Source: UMGS1933 sp045593405 (lineage in GTDB: Bacteria > Bacillota > Clostridia > TANB77 > CAG-508). Taken from it: a DNA stretch of 64,000 nt. Below the pieces are notes generated by a model that did not search any database, had not been told where the DNA came from, and worked only from the letters and a program-made list of their open reading frames with translations. This document shows, in pieces, positions 1 to 8,383 of this stretch (its first letter is position 1; each line of letters opens with the position of its first letter). The position numbers and the translations under genes are program-made. The DNA lies in assembly GCA_045593405.1 (NCBI GenBank), contig JAZNWN010000003.1, positions 1 to 64,000 of the forward strand, written 5' to 3'.

Positions 1-90
1 ATGACTCCTTGGGGTAAACCAGCTCTTGGATATAAGACTAGAAAGAAAAATAAGGCATCTAATAAGTTTATTGTTAAAAGGAGGAAATAA
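1..90 (+). CDS. rplB: 50S ribosomal protein L2, C-terminal end (partial)
   Basis: Only the last 29 codons are in the window. The peptide reads MTPWGKPALGYKTR and then a lysine/arginine-rich tail, which is the conserved C-terminus of L2, the 23S rRNA-binding protein near the peptidyl transferase centre. The gene starts upstream of the window. Its final codons contain an AGGAGG that serves as the ribosome-binding site of rpsS, so the two genes are translationally linked in the S10 operon. Confidence 0.93.
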   Translation: MTPWGKPALGYKTRKKNKASNKFIVKRRK

Positions 91-94
91 TTAA

Positions 95-376
95 ATGTCA
101 AGATCAAGTAAAAAAGCTCCATTTGTAGCACCAGAATTAATGAAAAGAATCGAAGCTATGAATGAATCAGGTAAAAAAGAAGTTTTAAAGACATGGTCAA
201 GAGCATCTACAATATATCCACAAATGGTTGGACACACAATAGCTGTTCATGATGGAAGAAAACACGTACCTGTTTATATATCAGAAGAAATGATTGGACA
301 TAAATTAGGAGAATTTGCTCCAACAAGAACATTTAAAGGTCACGCAGGAGACAAAAAATCAAATGTTAAAAAATAA
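95..376 (+). CDS. rpsS: 30S ribosomal protein S19
   Basis: S19 forms a complex with S13 in the head of the small subunit and contacts A-site tRNA. The 93-residue product is full length and carries the conserved core PQMVGHTIAVHDGRKHVPV and the HKLGEFAPTRTFKGH segment. It lies four bases after rplB and uses the AGGAGG inside the rplB end. Its place between L2 and L22 is the standard S10 operon order. Confidence 0.97.
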   Translation: MSRSSKKAPFVAPELMKRIEAMNESGKKEVLKTWSRASTIYPQMVGHTIAVHDGRKHVPVYISEEMIGHKLGEFAPTRTFKGHAGDKKSNVKK

Positions 377-395
377 AATTAGGAGGTAAATAACA

Positions 396-752
396 ATGCC
401 AGAAGAAAATACATTATTAGAAGCAAAAGCGGTTTTAAGATATGCTAGAATATCAAGCAGAAAAGTTAAAATTGTAGCAGATTTAATAAGAGGAAAACAA
501 GTTGATGAAGCTTTAGCAATAATTAAATTTACACCAAAAGCTGCATCTGAAGTATTAGAGAAATTATTAAAATCAGCTATAGCAAATGCTGAAAACAACC
601 ATGGTATGAATAGAGGAAACTTAATAGTTTCTGAAATATATGCAAACCAAGGACCAACATTAAAAAGAATTAGACCAGCAGCAAAAGGTTCTGCTGTTAG
701 AATTAGAAAAAGAACAAGTCATGTAACTATAAAATTAACTGAAGCTAACTAA
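396..752 (+). CDS. rplV: 50S ribosomal protein L22
   Basis: L22 binds 23S rRNA and its long hairpin lines the nascent-peptide exit tunnel. The 118-residue product has the family's features: an ARISSRKVKIVADLIRGK start and a C-terminal hairpin region with RIRPAAKGSAVRIRKRTSH. An AGGAGG lies eight bases before the ATG. The gene sits between rpsS and rpsC as expected. Confidence 0.97.
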   Translation: MPEENTLLEAKAVLRYARISSRKVKIVADLIRGKQVDEALAIIKFTPKAASEVLEKLLKSAIANAENNHGMNRGNLIVSEIYANQGPTLKRIRPAAKGSAVRIRKRTSHVTIKLTEAN

Positions 753-807
753 TTAGCTTTAGAAAAAGGGGAAAATAACCCCGAGATTATAAGGAGGGAA
801 ATTTAGA

Positions 808-1470
808 ATGGGACAAAAAATGCATCCACACGGATTAAGAGTTGGTGTAATCAAAGATTGGAGTTCAAAATGGTATGCAGATTCTAAGAACTTCGCTGAT
901 TACTTAGTAGAAGACCAAAAAATTCGTGCATATGTTAAGAAAAAATTATATGTTAGCGGAATTTCTAAAATTGAGATAGAAAGAACAGCTAAATTCGTTA
1001 AAGTAAATGTTTATACTGCTAAACCAGGTCTAGTAATTGGAAAAGGTGGAAATTTAGCAGAAACTTTAAAAGCTGAAATTACAAAATTGATAAATAAAGA
1101 AGTAAATTTAAATATTGTTGAAGTTAAAGATGTTGACACTAATGCACAATTAGTTGCAGAAAATATAGCAGGTCAACTAGAAAGAAGAATTTCTTTTAGA
1201 AGAGCAATGAAACAATGTATGCAAAAAGCAATGAAATCAGGAGCTTTAGGAATAAAAACAGCTGTTTCAGGAAGATTAGGTGGAGCAGATATGGCTAGAA
1301 CAGAATTCTATAAAGAAGGGACTATTCCACTACAAACTTTAAGAGCAGATATAGATTATGGATTTGCTGAAGCAGATACAACTTATGGAAAAATAGGTGT
1401 AAAAGTTTGGATTTATAAAGGAGAAGTTCTTCCATCAAAAAAAATAAATGCTGAAGGAGGAGAAGCATAA
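808..1470 (+). CDS. rpsC: 30S ribosomal protein S3
   Basis: S3 is a head protein of the small subunit at the mRNA entry site and has helicase activity towards mRNA. The 220-residue product has the KH domain with the GLVIGKGG loop around residue 75 and a C-terminal S3 domain with SGRLGGADMARTE. An AAGGAGGG ribosome-binding site precedes the ATG. Its stop overlaps the rplP start (TAATG), which suggests coupled translation. Confidence 0.97.
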   Translation: MGQKMHPHGLRVGVIKDWSSKWYADSKNFADYLVEDQKIRAYVKKKLYVSGISKIEIERTAKFVKVNVYTAKPGLVIGKGGNLAETLKAEITKLINKEVNLNIVEVKDVDTNAQLVAENIAGQLERRISFRRAMKQCMQKAMKSGALGIKTAVSGRLGGADMARTEFYKEGTIPLQTLRADIDYGFAEADTTYGKIGVKVWIYKGEVLPSKKINAEGGEA

Positions 1471-1910
1471 TGCCAGTAATGCCAAAAAGAACAAAATATA
1501 GAAAATGCCAAAAAGGTAGAAATAGAGGAAAAGCAACAAGAGGTAATGTGGTAAATGAGGGAGAATATGGTTTACAAGCATTAGAAGCAGGATTAATTAC
1601 AGCAAACCAAATTGAAGCAGCTCGTATTGCCATGACACGTTATATAAAAAGAGGTGGTAAAGTTTGGATTAAAATATTCCCAAACAAACCAATAAGTAAA
1701 AAACCAGCTGATACTCGTATGGGTAAAGGTAAAGGTGCTACAGAATATTGGGTAGCAGTAGTAAAACCAGGAAGAGTGTTATTTGAAATAGCAGGAGTAA
1801 ATGAAGAAGTTGCAAGAGAAGCTTTAAGACTTGCTATGCACAAATTACCTGTAAAAACTAAATTCGTAAAAAGAGAAGAAAATCAAGGTGGTGATGTTGA
1901 TGAAGATTAA
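1470..1910 (+). CDS. rplP: 50S ribosomal protein L16
   Basis: L16 organises the A-site side of the 50S subunit and contacts tRNA. The 146-residue product starts MPVMPKRTKYRK and holds GGKVWIKIFPNKP and RMGKGKGATEYWVAVVKPG, the conserved L16 blocks. The ATG overlaps the rpsC stop and is served by a GGAGG nine bases upstream; an ATG three codons later is the alternative. The acidic tail overlaps the start of rpmC. Confidence 0.97.
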   Translation: MPVMPKRTKYRKCQKGRNRGKATRGNVVNEGEYGLQALEAGLITANQIEAARIAMTRYIKRGGKVWIKIFPNKPISKKPADTRMGKGKGATEYWVAVVKPGRVLFEIAGVNEEVAREALRLAMHKLPVKTKFVKREENQGGDVDED

Positions 1911-2094
1911 TAAATTAAGAGAAATGTCTTCACCAGAATTAGAAAAGGAACTAGGTGAATTAAAAGCAGAATTATTCAAATTAAGATTTGGATTAGCAAC
2001 AAATGGATTAGAAAATCCAATGAAAATAAAAGAAACTAAAAAAGATATAGCTAGAGTAAAAACTATCCTAAAAGAAAGAGAATTGGCAGAATAA
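1900..2094 (+). CDS. rpmC: 50S ribosomal protein L29
   Basis: L29 is a small two-helix protein beside the exit tunnel that forms part of the docking site for trigger factor and SRP. I chose the ATG at 1900 (MKINKLREMS, 64 residues), because an AAGGTGGTG lies seven bases upstream and the length fits the family; GTG and ATG codons slightly upstream are possible. It overlaps the end of rplP by 11 bases. LKAELFKLRFGLATNGLENP is typical L29. Confidence 0.95.
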   Translation: MKINKLREMSSPELEKELGELKAELFKLRFGLATNGLENPMKIKETKKDIARVKTILKERELAE

Positions 2095-2120
2095 TAACTC
2101 TAGAGACCGATAGAGATTTT

Positions 2121-2144
2121 GTAGGGGCGATTTTAATCGCCTGC
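2121..2144. repeat. GTAGGGG palindromic element, copy 1
   Basis: The element begins GTAGGGGCGATTTTAATCGC and ends CTGC. The arms GGCGATT/AATCGCC form a hairpin between rpmC and rpsQ. It belongs to the dispersed family described in the findings. Confidence 0.85.
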
Positions 2145-2171
2145 ATGAAAAAGAAAAGGAGGAATTTCGTA

Positions 2172-2435
2172 ATGGAAGAAAGAAATCTTCGTAAAGTTAT
2201 GGTTGGTACAGTTACATCTAATAAAATGGATAAAACAGTAGTTGTATCAGTAGCAACAAATGTAAAACATCCTAAATATGGAAAAATAGTAAAAAGAACA
2301 TATAAATTAAAAGCTCATGACGAAGAAAACGTTTGCCAAGTAGGAGACAAAGTTAAAGTAATGGAAACAAGACCTTTATCTAAAGATAAGAGATGGAGAG
2401 TTGTAGAGATTATGGAAAAAGCAATAGTTAAATAA
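2172..2435 (+). CDS. rpsQ: 30S ribosomal protein S17
   Basis: S17 is a primary 16S rRNA-binding OB-fold protein. The 87-residue product has KVMVGTVTSNKMDKTVVVSV near the N-terminus and the HPKYGKIVKRT block. The open frame extends upstream to 2145, but the ATG at 2172 is preferred: AAGGAGGA lies just upstream, and the product then begins in the family's usual way (MEERNLRK). Confidence 0.96.
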   Translation: MEERNLRKVMVGTVTSNKMDKTVVVSVATNVKHPKYGKIVKRTYKLKAHDEENVCQVGDKVKVMETRPLSKDKRWRVVEIMEKAIVK

Positions 2436-2452
2436 AAAATAACCTACGGTGT

Positions 2453-2476
2453 ATAGGGGCGATTTTAATCGCCTGT
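2453..2476. repeat. GTAGGGG palindromic element, copy 2
   Basis: The element reads ATAGGGGCGATTTTAATCGC and then CTGT. The stem is the same as copy 1, between rpsQ and rplN, with one changed base in the outer flank. Confidence 0.85.
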
Positions 2477-2526
2477 AGAAATTGTTAAGAGAATTAAATG
2501 AAAAAATAAGAAGGAGGAAACTTTCA

Positions 2527-2895
2527 ATGATACAACAACAATCTAAATTAAAAGTTGCAGACAATACTGGTGCAAAAGAACTTATGTGTATCAGATGTTT
2601 AGGTGGATCTTATAGAAAATTTGCTGGTGTAGGAGATGTTATAATTGCATCTGTAAAAAGTGCCATACCAAACGGAGTTGTAAAAAAAGGTGATGTAGTT
2701 AAAGCTGTTATAGTTAGAACTAAAAAACCTATTAGAAGAGCAGATGGATCTTATGTAAGATTTGATGAGAATGCAGCAGTTATAATACGTGATGATGGAA
2801 ATCCAAAGGGAACACGTATATTTGGACCTATAGCAAGAGAACTAAGAGATAAAGATTATATGAAAATCTTGTCATTGGCTCCAGAAGTATTATAG
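2527..2895 (+). CDS. rplN: 50S ribosomal protein L14
   Basis: L14 sits at the subunit interface, forms bridge B8 and is the target of the silencing factor RsfS. The 122-residue product starts MIQQQSKLKVADNTGAKE and contains VVRTKK-type and NPKGTRIFGPIARELR motifs. The frame opens earlier, but the ATG at 2527 has an AAGGAGGA just upstream and gives the standard length. Confidence 0.97.
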   Translation: MIQQQSKLKVADNTGAKELMCIRCLGGSYRKFAGVGDVIIASVKSAIPNGVVKKGDVVKAVIVRTKKPIRRADGSYVRFDENAAVIIRDDGNPKGTRIFGPIARELRDKDYMKILSLAPEVL

Positions 2896-2918
2896 GAAAT
2901 ATGAACCTACAATGAAGT

Positions 2919-2942
2919 GTAGGGGCGATTTTAATCGCCCGC
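2919..2942. repeat. GTAGGGG palindromic element, copy 3
   Basis: The element reads GTAGGGGCGATTTTAATCGC and ends CCGC, between rplN and rplX. It has the same stem as copies 1 and 2. Confidence 0.85.
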
Positions 2943-2985
2943 AAAATAAAATATTTCAACTAATTAATAAAGAGGTGAAAAATAA

Positions 2986-3294
2986 ATGAATATTAAAAAA
3001 GGTGATACAGTTCAAGTTTTATCAGGAAATGATAAAGGTAAAACAGGAGAAGTTTTAGAAGTAATACCAAAAACAAGTAGAGTAATTGTAAAAGGTGTTA
3101 ATTTAAGAAAAAAACACGTTAAACCTAGAAAACAAGGCGATGAAGGCGGAATAATAGAACTAGAATGTAGCTTACATAGCTGTAAAGTAAATGTAGTTTG
3201 CCCAAAATGCAATAAAGCCACAAGAATAGCTACAAAAAAAGAAGGAAAAGAAAAGACACGTGTTTGTAAAAAATGTGGAGCAACAATAAAATAA
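2986..3294 (+). CDS. rplX: 50S ribosomal protein L24, zinc-ribbon form
   Basis: L24 initiates 50S assembly by binding the 5' end of 23S rRNA. The 102-residue product has an N-terminal KOW motif (KKGDTVQVLSGNDKGKTGEV). Its C-terminal part carries two CxxC pairs (CPKC and CKKC), which should bind zinc. The ribosome-binding site is AGAGGTGA. Confidence 0.96.
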   Translation: MNIKKGDTVQVLSGNDKGKTGEVLEVIPKTSRVIVKGVNLRKKHVKPRKQGDEGGIIELECSLHSCKVNVVCPKCNKATRIATKKEGKEKTRVCKKCGATIK

Positions 3295-3316
3295 TGGAAG
3301 GAGGAAATAAAAAATC

Positions 3317-3856
3317 ATGGATATATTAAGAGAACAATATCAAAAAGAAGTGGTACCTGCATTAATGAAAAAATTTAATTATAAATCAGTTATGCAAGTT
3401 CCAAAGTTAGAAAAAATAGTTATTAATATAGGTTTAGGAGATGTAAAAGAAAATCCTAAATCACTAGATAATGCTGTAGCAGAATTAGCTATGATTACAG
3501 GTCAAAAACCTATTATAACAAAAGCAAGAAAATCAATTGCAGCATTTAAATTAAGAGAAGGTGTAAATGTAGGTTGTAAAGTAACATTAAGAGCAGGAAA
3601 AATGTATGATTTCGCATACAAACTATTTAATGTTGCATTACCAAGAGTAAGAGATTTCAGAGGTCTTTCAAAAAATTCTTTTGATGGTAGAGGAAATTAT
3701 TCTTTAGGAATAAAAGAACAATTAATATTCCCTGAAATTGAGTATGATAAAATAGATAAAACTAGAGGAATGGATATTATAGTTGTAACAACAGCTAAAA
3801 CAGACGAAGAAGCTAAAGAGTTATTATCACTATTAGGTATGCCATTCAGAGTATAA
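3317..3856 (+). CDS. rplE: 50S ribosomal protein L5
   Basis: L5 is part of the 5S RNP and contacts P-site tRNA. The 179-residue product is full length, with MQVPKLEKIVINIGLGD, the ITGQKPIITKARKSIAAFK block and a FPEIEYDKIDKTRGMDI C-terminal region. A GGAGG lies upstream of the ATG. Order rplX-rplE-rpsZ is standard for the spc operon. Confidence 0.97.
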   Translation: MDILREQYQKEVVPALMKKFNYKSVMQVPKLEKIVINIGLGDVKENPKSLDNAVAELAMITGQKPIITKARKSIAAFKLREGVNVGCKVTLRAGKMYDFAYKLFNVALPRVRDFRGLSKNSFDGRGNYSLGIKEQLIFPEIEYDKIDKTRGMDIIVVTTAKTDEEAKELLSLLGMPFRV

Positions 3857-3883
3857 ATCTAAAAAAGGAGGAAAAAGAAATCT

Positions 3884-4069
3884 ATGGCTAAAAAAGCAAT
3901 GGTTATAAAACAACAAAAAGCTCAAAAATATAAAACAAGAGAATATAATAGATGCAAATTATGTGGAAGACCACATGCATATATAAGAAAATATGGAATT
4001 TGCCGTATATGCTTTAGAGAATTAGCACATAAGGGTGAGATTCCAGGTGTGAAAAAAGCTAGCTGGTAG
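3884..4069 (+). CDS. rpsZ: 30S ribosomal protein S14, type Z (zinc)
   Basis: This is the short zinc-binding form of S14, a head protein of the 30S subunit. The 61-residue product has the CKLCGRPH and CRICFRELAHKGEIPGVKKASW blocks, which supply the four zinc-binding cysteines. AAAGGAGGA precedes the ATG. A 120-base palindromic repeat separates it from rpsH. Confidence 0.97.
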   Translation: MAKKAMVIKQQKAQKYKTREYNRCKLCGRPHAYIRKYGICRICFRELAHKGEIPGVKKASW

Positions 4070-4072
4070 AAA

Positions 4073-4193
4073 GCAAATGAAAATCGGCATCTTGCACATT
4101 TTCTATCAACATATAAAATCCTCGATGTACTTTTGTATACCTCCGGTTTTATAGTTTCAGAAAATGCACAATATACCAATTTTGCTTTGCTTT
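4073..4193. repeat. 120-base palindromic repeat family B, copy 1
   Basis: Shared landmarks are TGAAAATCGGCATC, TTGCACATTTTC, a central stem near ATGTAC, CGGTTTTA, GAAAATGCACAATATACCAA and TTTTGCTTTG. The outer arms GTGCATTTTC/GAAAATGCAC are inverted. Copies lie at 5209-5334 and 31752-31872. It holds no open reading frame worth calling. Confidence 0.85.
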
Positions 4194-4229
4194 AAGAAAA
4201 TAATAATTTGAAAAAGGAGGAATTGAAGA

Positions 4230-4628
4230 ATGACTACTACAGATCCAATAGCAGATATGTTAACAAGAATTAGAAATGCTAATCAAGCAAAATTCAAAAC
4301 TGTAGATATCCCAGCATCAAATATGAAAAGAAATATTGCAGAGATATTATTTAATGAAGGATATATAAAAGCTTATGAAGAAATCCAAAATGAAAATCAA
4401 GGAATAATTAGAGTAAGCTTAAAATATACAGAAAAAGGTAAAAAAGTTATTTCTGGTTTAAAAAGAATAAGCAAACCAGGATTAAGAATATATGCATCTA
4501 AAGATGAACTTCCAAGAGTATTAAATGGTTTAGGAATAGCATTAATCTCAACATCAAAAGGTGTTATGACAGATAAACAAGCAAGACAATTAGGTGTTGG
4601 AGGAGAAGTTCTAGCTTATATTTGGTAA
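4230..4628 (+). CDS. rpsH: 30S ribosomal protein S8
   Basis: S8 binds the central domain of 16S rRNA and, in many bacteria, represses the spc operon by binding its mRNA. The 132-residue product begins MTTTDPIADMLTRIRNAN and ends with STSKGVMTDKQARQLGVGGE and AYIW, all diagnostic. AAGGAGGAA lies upstream of the ATG. Confidence 0.97.
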   Translation: MTTTDPIADMLTRIRNANQAKFKTVDIPASNMKRNIAEILFNEGYIKAYEEIQNENQGIIRVSLKYTEKGKKVISGLKRISKPGLRIYASKDELPRVLNGLGIALISTSKGVMTDKQARQLGVGGEVLAYIW

Positions 4629-4655
4629 TAAGATTAAAGAAGGGAGAAAAAGAAA

Positions 4656-5195
4656 ATGTCAAGAATAGGAAATAAACCAATTACAGTTCCAGAAGGAGTA
4701 CAAGTAACATTAGAAGGAAATACAATTACTGTAAAGGGACCAAAAGGAACATTAACTAAAGAATTACATAACAATATGAAAATATCTTTAGAAAATAATG
4801 TTATTACAGTAACAAGACCTAATGATGAAGCTGAAAATAAAAGCTTACATGGTTTAACAAGAACTTTAATAAATAACATGGTTCAAGGTGTTGTAACAGA
4901 ATATACAAGAGCACTTGAAATTAATGGTGTTGGTTATAGAGCTGCTAAACAAGGTAAAAAATTAGTTCTAACACTTGGATATTCACATCCAGTTGAAATG
5001 GAAGAACCAGAAGGAATTACTTTTGAAGTTCCAAATCCAAACTCTATAATTGTAAAAGGTATTGATAAAGAACTTGTTGGTCAAACAGCAGCTGTTATAA
5101 GAACAAAAAGACCACCAGAAGTCTATAGAGGTAAAGGTATTAAATATGTTGAAGAACATATTAGACGTAAGGAAGGTAAAACAGGTAAGAAGTAA
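4656..5195 (+). CDS. rplF: 50S ribosomal protein L6
   Basis: L6 lies near the sarcin-ricin loop and the factor-binding site. The 179-residue product has two repeated beta domains, begins MSRIGNKPITVPEGV and has the conserved GIDKELVGQTAAVIR and PPEVYRGKGIKY segments. It is followed by a second copy of repeat family B before rplR. Confidence 0.97.
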   Translation: MSRIGNKPITVPEGVQVTLEGNTITVKGPKGTLTKELHNNMKISLENNVITVTRPNDEAENKSLHGLTRTLINNMVQGVVTEYTRALEINGVGYRAAKQGKKLVLTLGYSHPVEMEEPEGITFEVPNPNSIIVKGIDKELVGQTAAVIRTKRPPEVYRGKGIKYVEEHIRRKEGKTGKK

Positions 5196-5208
5196 AAACA
5201 GAATTTTT

Positions 5209-5334
5209 AAGCAAACAAATGAAAATCGGCATCGTGCACATTTTCGATCAGCTTATAAAAACCTTGATGTACTTAAGTACATCTGCGGTTTTAAAGTTTT
5301 AAGAAAATGCACAATATACCAATTTCGCTTTGTT
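5209..5334. repeat. 120-base palindromic repeat family B, copy 2
   Basis: It matches the copy at 4073-4193 along its whole length with many point differences: AAATGAAAATCGGCATC, GTGCACATTTTC, GATGTACTTAAGTACATC in the middle (a perfect inner palindrome) and GAAAATGCACAATATACCAA. Confidence 0.87.
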
Positions 5335-5386
5335 TGAAATATTCAATAAAATTACTGATATGTATGTCAGTAGAAGGGAGAAGAAT

Positions 5387-5746
5387 ATGATTACTAAAAC
5401 TAATAGAAAATTAGAAAGAGAAAGAAGACATAAAAGAGTTCGTACAAAAATAAGCGGAACTCCAGAATGCCCAAGATTATGTGTATTTAGAAGTAATACA
5501 AATCTTTATGCTCAAGTAATTGATGATGTAAATCAAGTAACTCTTGCAAGTGCTTCTACATTAGATAAAGAAGTAAAAACAAAAAAATCTAATAAAGAAG
5601 CTGCTAAAGAAGTAGGAGCTTTAGTTGCTAAAAGAGCAATAGAAAAAAATATAAAATCAGTTGTTTATGACAGAGGTGGATATATTTACCATGGTGTTGT
5701 AAAAGAATTAGCTGAAGCTGCTAGAGAAGCAGGATTAGAATTTTAG
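5387..5746 (+). CDS. rplR: 50S ribosomal protein L18
   Basis: L18 binds 5S rRNA together with L5 and attaches the 5S RNP to the central protuberance. The 119-residue product starts MITKTNRKLERERRHKRVRT and includes CVFRSNTNLYAQVIDD and VYDRGGYIYHGVVKELAEAAREAG. The frame opens upstream at 5330, but AGAAGGGAG before the ATG at 5387 and the family length set the start. Confidence 0.97.
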   Translation: MITKTNRKLERERRHKRVRTKISGTPECPRLCVFRSNTNLYAQVIDDVNQVTLASASTLDKEVKTKKSNKEAAKEVGALVAKRAIEKNIKSVVYDRGGYIYHGVVKELAEAAREAGLEF

Positions 5747-5770
5747 AAAGAAGGAGGAAAGATTGTCTAA

Positions 5771-6259
5771 ATGGAAGAACAAGCAATTGAATTAAAAGAA
5801 AAAGTTGTTGCTATTAATAGGGTTGCAAAAGTTGTTAAAGGTGGTAGAAACTTTAGATTTAGTGCTGTTGTAGTTGTAGGAGATGAAAATGGACACGTAG
5901 GAATAGGAAATGGTAAAGCAGCAGAAGTACCAGACGCTATTAAAAAAGCAATTGAAGATGCTAAAAAGAATTTAATAGAGGTTCCAAGAGTTGGAACAAC
6001 AATACCACACGAATTTATAGGAACATTTGGAAGTGCAAGTGTTTTGTTAAAACCAGGACCAGAAGGATCTGGACTTATTGCAGGTGGAAGTGTAAGACCA
6101 ATATTAGAACTAGCTGGATATAGAGATATAAAAACTAAAGTTATTGGAACAAATAATCCAAGAAACGTAGGATATGCAACAATAAATGCATTACAAAATA
6201 TCTCAACAGCAGAAGAAATAGCTAAAAAAAGAGGAAAAAAAGTAGAAGAAATATTATAA
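5771..6259 (+). CDS. rpsE: 30S ribosomal protein S5
   Basis: S5 acts in decoding fidelity and mRNA helicase activity at the entry site. The 162-residue product has the N-terminal double-stranded-RNA-binding-like domain (RVAKVVKGGRNFRFSAVVVVGD) and the C-terminal S5 fold (SGLIAGGSVRPILELAG). Normally rpmD (L30) follows; here a palindrome and then rplO follow. Confidence 0.97.
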   Translation: MEEQAIELKEKVVAINRVAKVVKGGRNFRFSAVVVVGDENGHVGIGNGKAAEVPDAIKKAIEDAKKNLIEVPRVGTTIPHEFIGTFGSASVLLKPGPEGSGLIAGGSVRPILELAGYRDIKTKVIGTNNPRNVGYATINALQNISTAEEIAKKRGKKVEEIL

Positions 6260-6265
6260 TTTATG

Positions 6266-6334
6266 TATTTGGTTTTTTGTGTTTGGAATTCTGTTAGAAT
6301 ACTAAATGCCAAACACGAAACACAAAACACATGA
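6266..6334. repeat. Inverted repeat in the place of rpmD
   Basis: Between rpsE and rplO an imperfect hairpin has arms TTTTTTGTGTTTGG and CCAAACACGAAACACAAAAC. No coding frame for L30 is present in this 105-base gap. Confidence 0.7.
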
Positions 6335-6364
6335 AATTTAAATAAGAAATGGAGGGTAAAATTC

Positions 6365-6799
6365 ATGGAACTAGGAAATATGAAAGCAGCAACTGAAAAA
6401 GTAACAAGAAGAAGAGTCGGACGTGGAATGGGTTCTGGATTAGGCAAAACATCTGGTAGAGGTCATAAAGGACAAAAAGCAAGATCAGGTGGAGGAGTTA
6501 GACGTGGATTCGAAGGTGGTCAAACACCATTATATAGAAGATTACCTAAAAGAGGATTTAAAAATATACATGCTAAAAATTATACAGAAGTAACTTTAAC
6601 AATGTTAAATAAATCAACTTCTGCAGAAGTTACAGCTGAAAGCTTAATCAAAGATGGTATAATAAGCAAAGCAAACGACGGAATAGTTATTTTAGGAACT
6701 GGAACAGTAGACAAAAAATTAACAGTTCAAGCTAAAAGATTTACAGCTTCAGCTGCACAAAAAATAGAAGCAGCTGGTGGAAAAGTAGAGGTGATTTAA
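6365..6799 (+). CDS. rplO: 50S ribosomal protein L15
   Basis: L15 is a late-assembly 50S protein. The 144-residue product has the glycine- and arginine-rich N-terminus (RRVGRGMGSGLGKTSGRGHK, then GGVRRGFEGGQTPLYRRLPKRG) and a C-terminal L15e/L18e-like domain. The ribosome-binding site is a GGAGG. The stop is directly followed by the TTG start of secY. Confidence 0.97.
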   Translation: MELGNMKAATEKVTRRRVGRGMGSGLGKTSGRGHKGQKARSGGGVRRGFEGGQTPLYRRLPKRGFKNIHAKNYTEVTLTMLNKSTSAEVTAESLIKDGIISKANDGIVILGTGTVDKKLTVQAKRFTASAAQKIEAAGGKVEVI

Positions 6800-6800
6800 T

Positions 6801-8135
6801 TTGTTTAAAACAATTAAAAATGCCTTAAAAACACCAGATATTAGAAAAAGATTAATGTATACACTATTATTAATAGTAATATTTAGATTGGGTTGTTATA
6901 TTTCAGTGCCAGGTGTTGATACCATAGCACTTGAGAGTTTGACAACTGGATCACAAACTTCAATTACTGGATTAATAGATATTATTTCAGGTGGAGCTTT
7001 TTCAAGATTTTCAATATTTGCAATGACAATAACACCATATATTACGGCTTCAATTGTAATACAATTGTTAGGTATGGTAATACCTTCTTTAGAAAGATTA
7101 ATTAAAGAAGGTGGAGAAGAAGGAAAAAGAGTTATGAACAAATATACAAAAATTCTAACATTAGTGCTAGCACTAGTAGAAGCAATTGGTATATATATGT
7201 CTTATAATTCAGCATATTCTGCTTATGGAGTATTCATAAATCCAGGATTTGGAACAGGAGCATTAATTGTATTATCATTAGTTGCAGGAACAGCATTGCT
7301 AATGTGGCTAGGAGAGCAAATTACAAATAAAGGTATAGGAAATGGTATTTCTGTAATAATTTTTGTTGGTATAGTATCATCTTTACCATCAGTTGTTACA
7401 ACATTATATAGCTTAATATTTACATCGGCAGGATTTAGTACTACAGGATTATTATTATCTTTAGGAATAATTCTTGGAGCAATATTGCTTGTGGCTGGAG
7501 TTGTATTTGTTCAAGAAGCTGAAAGAAGAGTTCCTGTACAATATGCAAAAAAAGTTGTAGGAAGAAAAATGTATGGAGGACAAAATACTCACATTCCATT
7601 AAAACTTGCTATGGCAGGTGTAATGCCAGTAATTTTTGCTTCATCATTTATGACATTCCCAGCAATGATTATTTCAATGTTTAATAGCAATATTGCAGCA
7701 GAAACAGGATTCTGGGCAACAATATATAAATTTTCTATAGCTACTTCTACATCAAGTGTTGGAATTGGTTACACAATAGCAAATGCAATTGTATATTTAT
7801 TGTTGATTATGGGATTCACATATTTTTATACTTATGCTACATTTAATCCAGCAGAAGTATCAAATAATATTAAGAAAAATGGTGGATTTATTCCAGGAAT
7901 AAGAGCTGGAAAACCAACAACAGAGTTTCTATCAGCAATAATTAGTAAATTAACATTATTTGGTGGATTGTTCTTAAGTTTAATAGCAATATTACCAATG
8001 CTTATGAGATTTACAAATTTAGATGTAACATTTGGAGGAACATCAATTCTTATCGTAGTAGGTGTTGCATTAGAAACAGTTGGAGCATTAGAATCAAGAC
8101 TTGTAATGAGACATTACAAAGGATTTTTAGAATAA
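6801..8135 (+). CDS. secY: Protein translocase subunit SecY
   Basis: SecY forms the membrane channel of the Sec pathway for export and membrane insertion of proteins. The 444-residue product starts at TTG, one base after the rplO stop, with GAGGTGA upstream. It shows about ten hydrophobic segments and conserved family blocks: GGAFSRFSIFAMTITPYI, GEQITNKGIGNGIS, QEAERRVPVQYAKK, YFYTYATFNPAEVSNNIKKN and GFIPGIRAGKPT. It is the last gene before a 250-base gap with a palindromic repeat. Confidence 0.97.
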   Translation: MFKTIKNALKTPDIRKRLMYTLLLIVIFRLGCYISVPGVDTIALESLTTGSQTSITGLIDIISGGAFSRFSIFAMTITPYITASIVIQLLGMVIPSLERLIKEGGEEGKRVMNKYTKILTLVLALVEAIGIYMSYNSAYSAYGVFINPGFGTGALIVLSLVAGTALLMWLGEQITNKGIGNGISVIIFVGIVSSLPSVVTTLYSLIFTSAGFSTTGLLLSLGIILGAILLVAGVVFVQEAERRVPVQYAKKVVGRKMYGGQNTHIPLKLAMAGVMPVIFASSFMTFPAMIISMFNSNIAAETGFWATIYKFSIATSTSSVGIGYTIANAIVYLLLIMGFTYFYTYATFNPAEVSNNIKKNGGFIPGIRAGKPTTEFLSAIISKLTLFGGLFLSLIAILPMLMRFTNLDVTFGGTSILIVVGVALETVGALESRLVMRHYKGFLE

Positions 8136-8227
8136 AGAAAGAAGTTAGAGGTTAGAATTTAGAAGCAAATTTTAAATTAAAACCTCTGATTTTGTGTATA
8201 GATAAAGTAGATTGATAAAGGGACACG

Positions 8228-8343
8228 CAAAAGCCCATTTAATAAGGGGGCAGTCGCCTAAAAGGTGACTGGAGGTTCTTACAAAGAAGTATTAAAAACC
8301 CTCTGTCAGCCTTCGGCTGCCACCTCCCTTGTTAAAGGAGGTT
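8228..8343. repeat. Palindromic repeat family C, copy 1
   Basis: It contains AGTCGCCTAAAAGGTGACTG, AGGTTCTT, CCCTCTGTCAGCCTTCGGCT and CCTCCCTTGTTAAAGGAGG, so several nested hairpins form. It is related to 47084-47168 and 61330-61458. It lies in the 248-base gap between secY and adk, which is otherwise empty. Confidence 0.8.
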
Positions 8344-8383
8344 AAGAGCGTTTCTTTTGAAAACTAAATAGGGGGAAATAAAA

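Noticed and set aside
5767..6447. 226-codon minus-strand open frame opposite rpsE and rplO
   Set aside because: It is antisense to two certain ribosomal genes, has no ribosome-binding site and no recognisable protein features.
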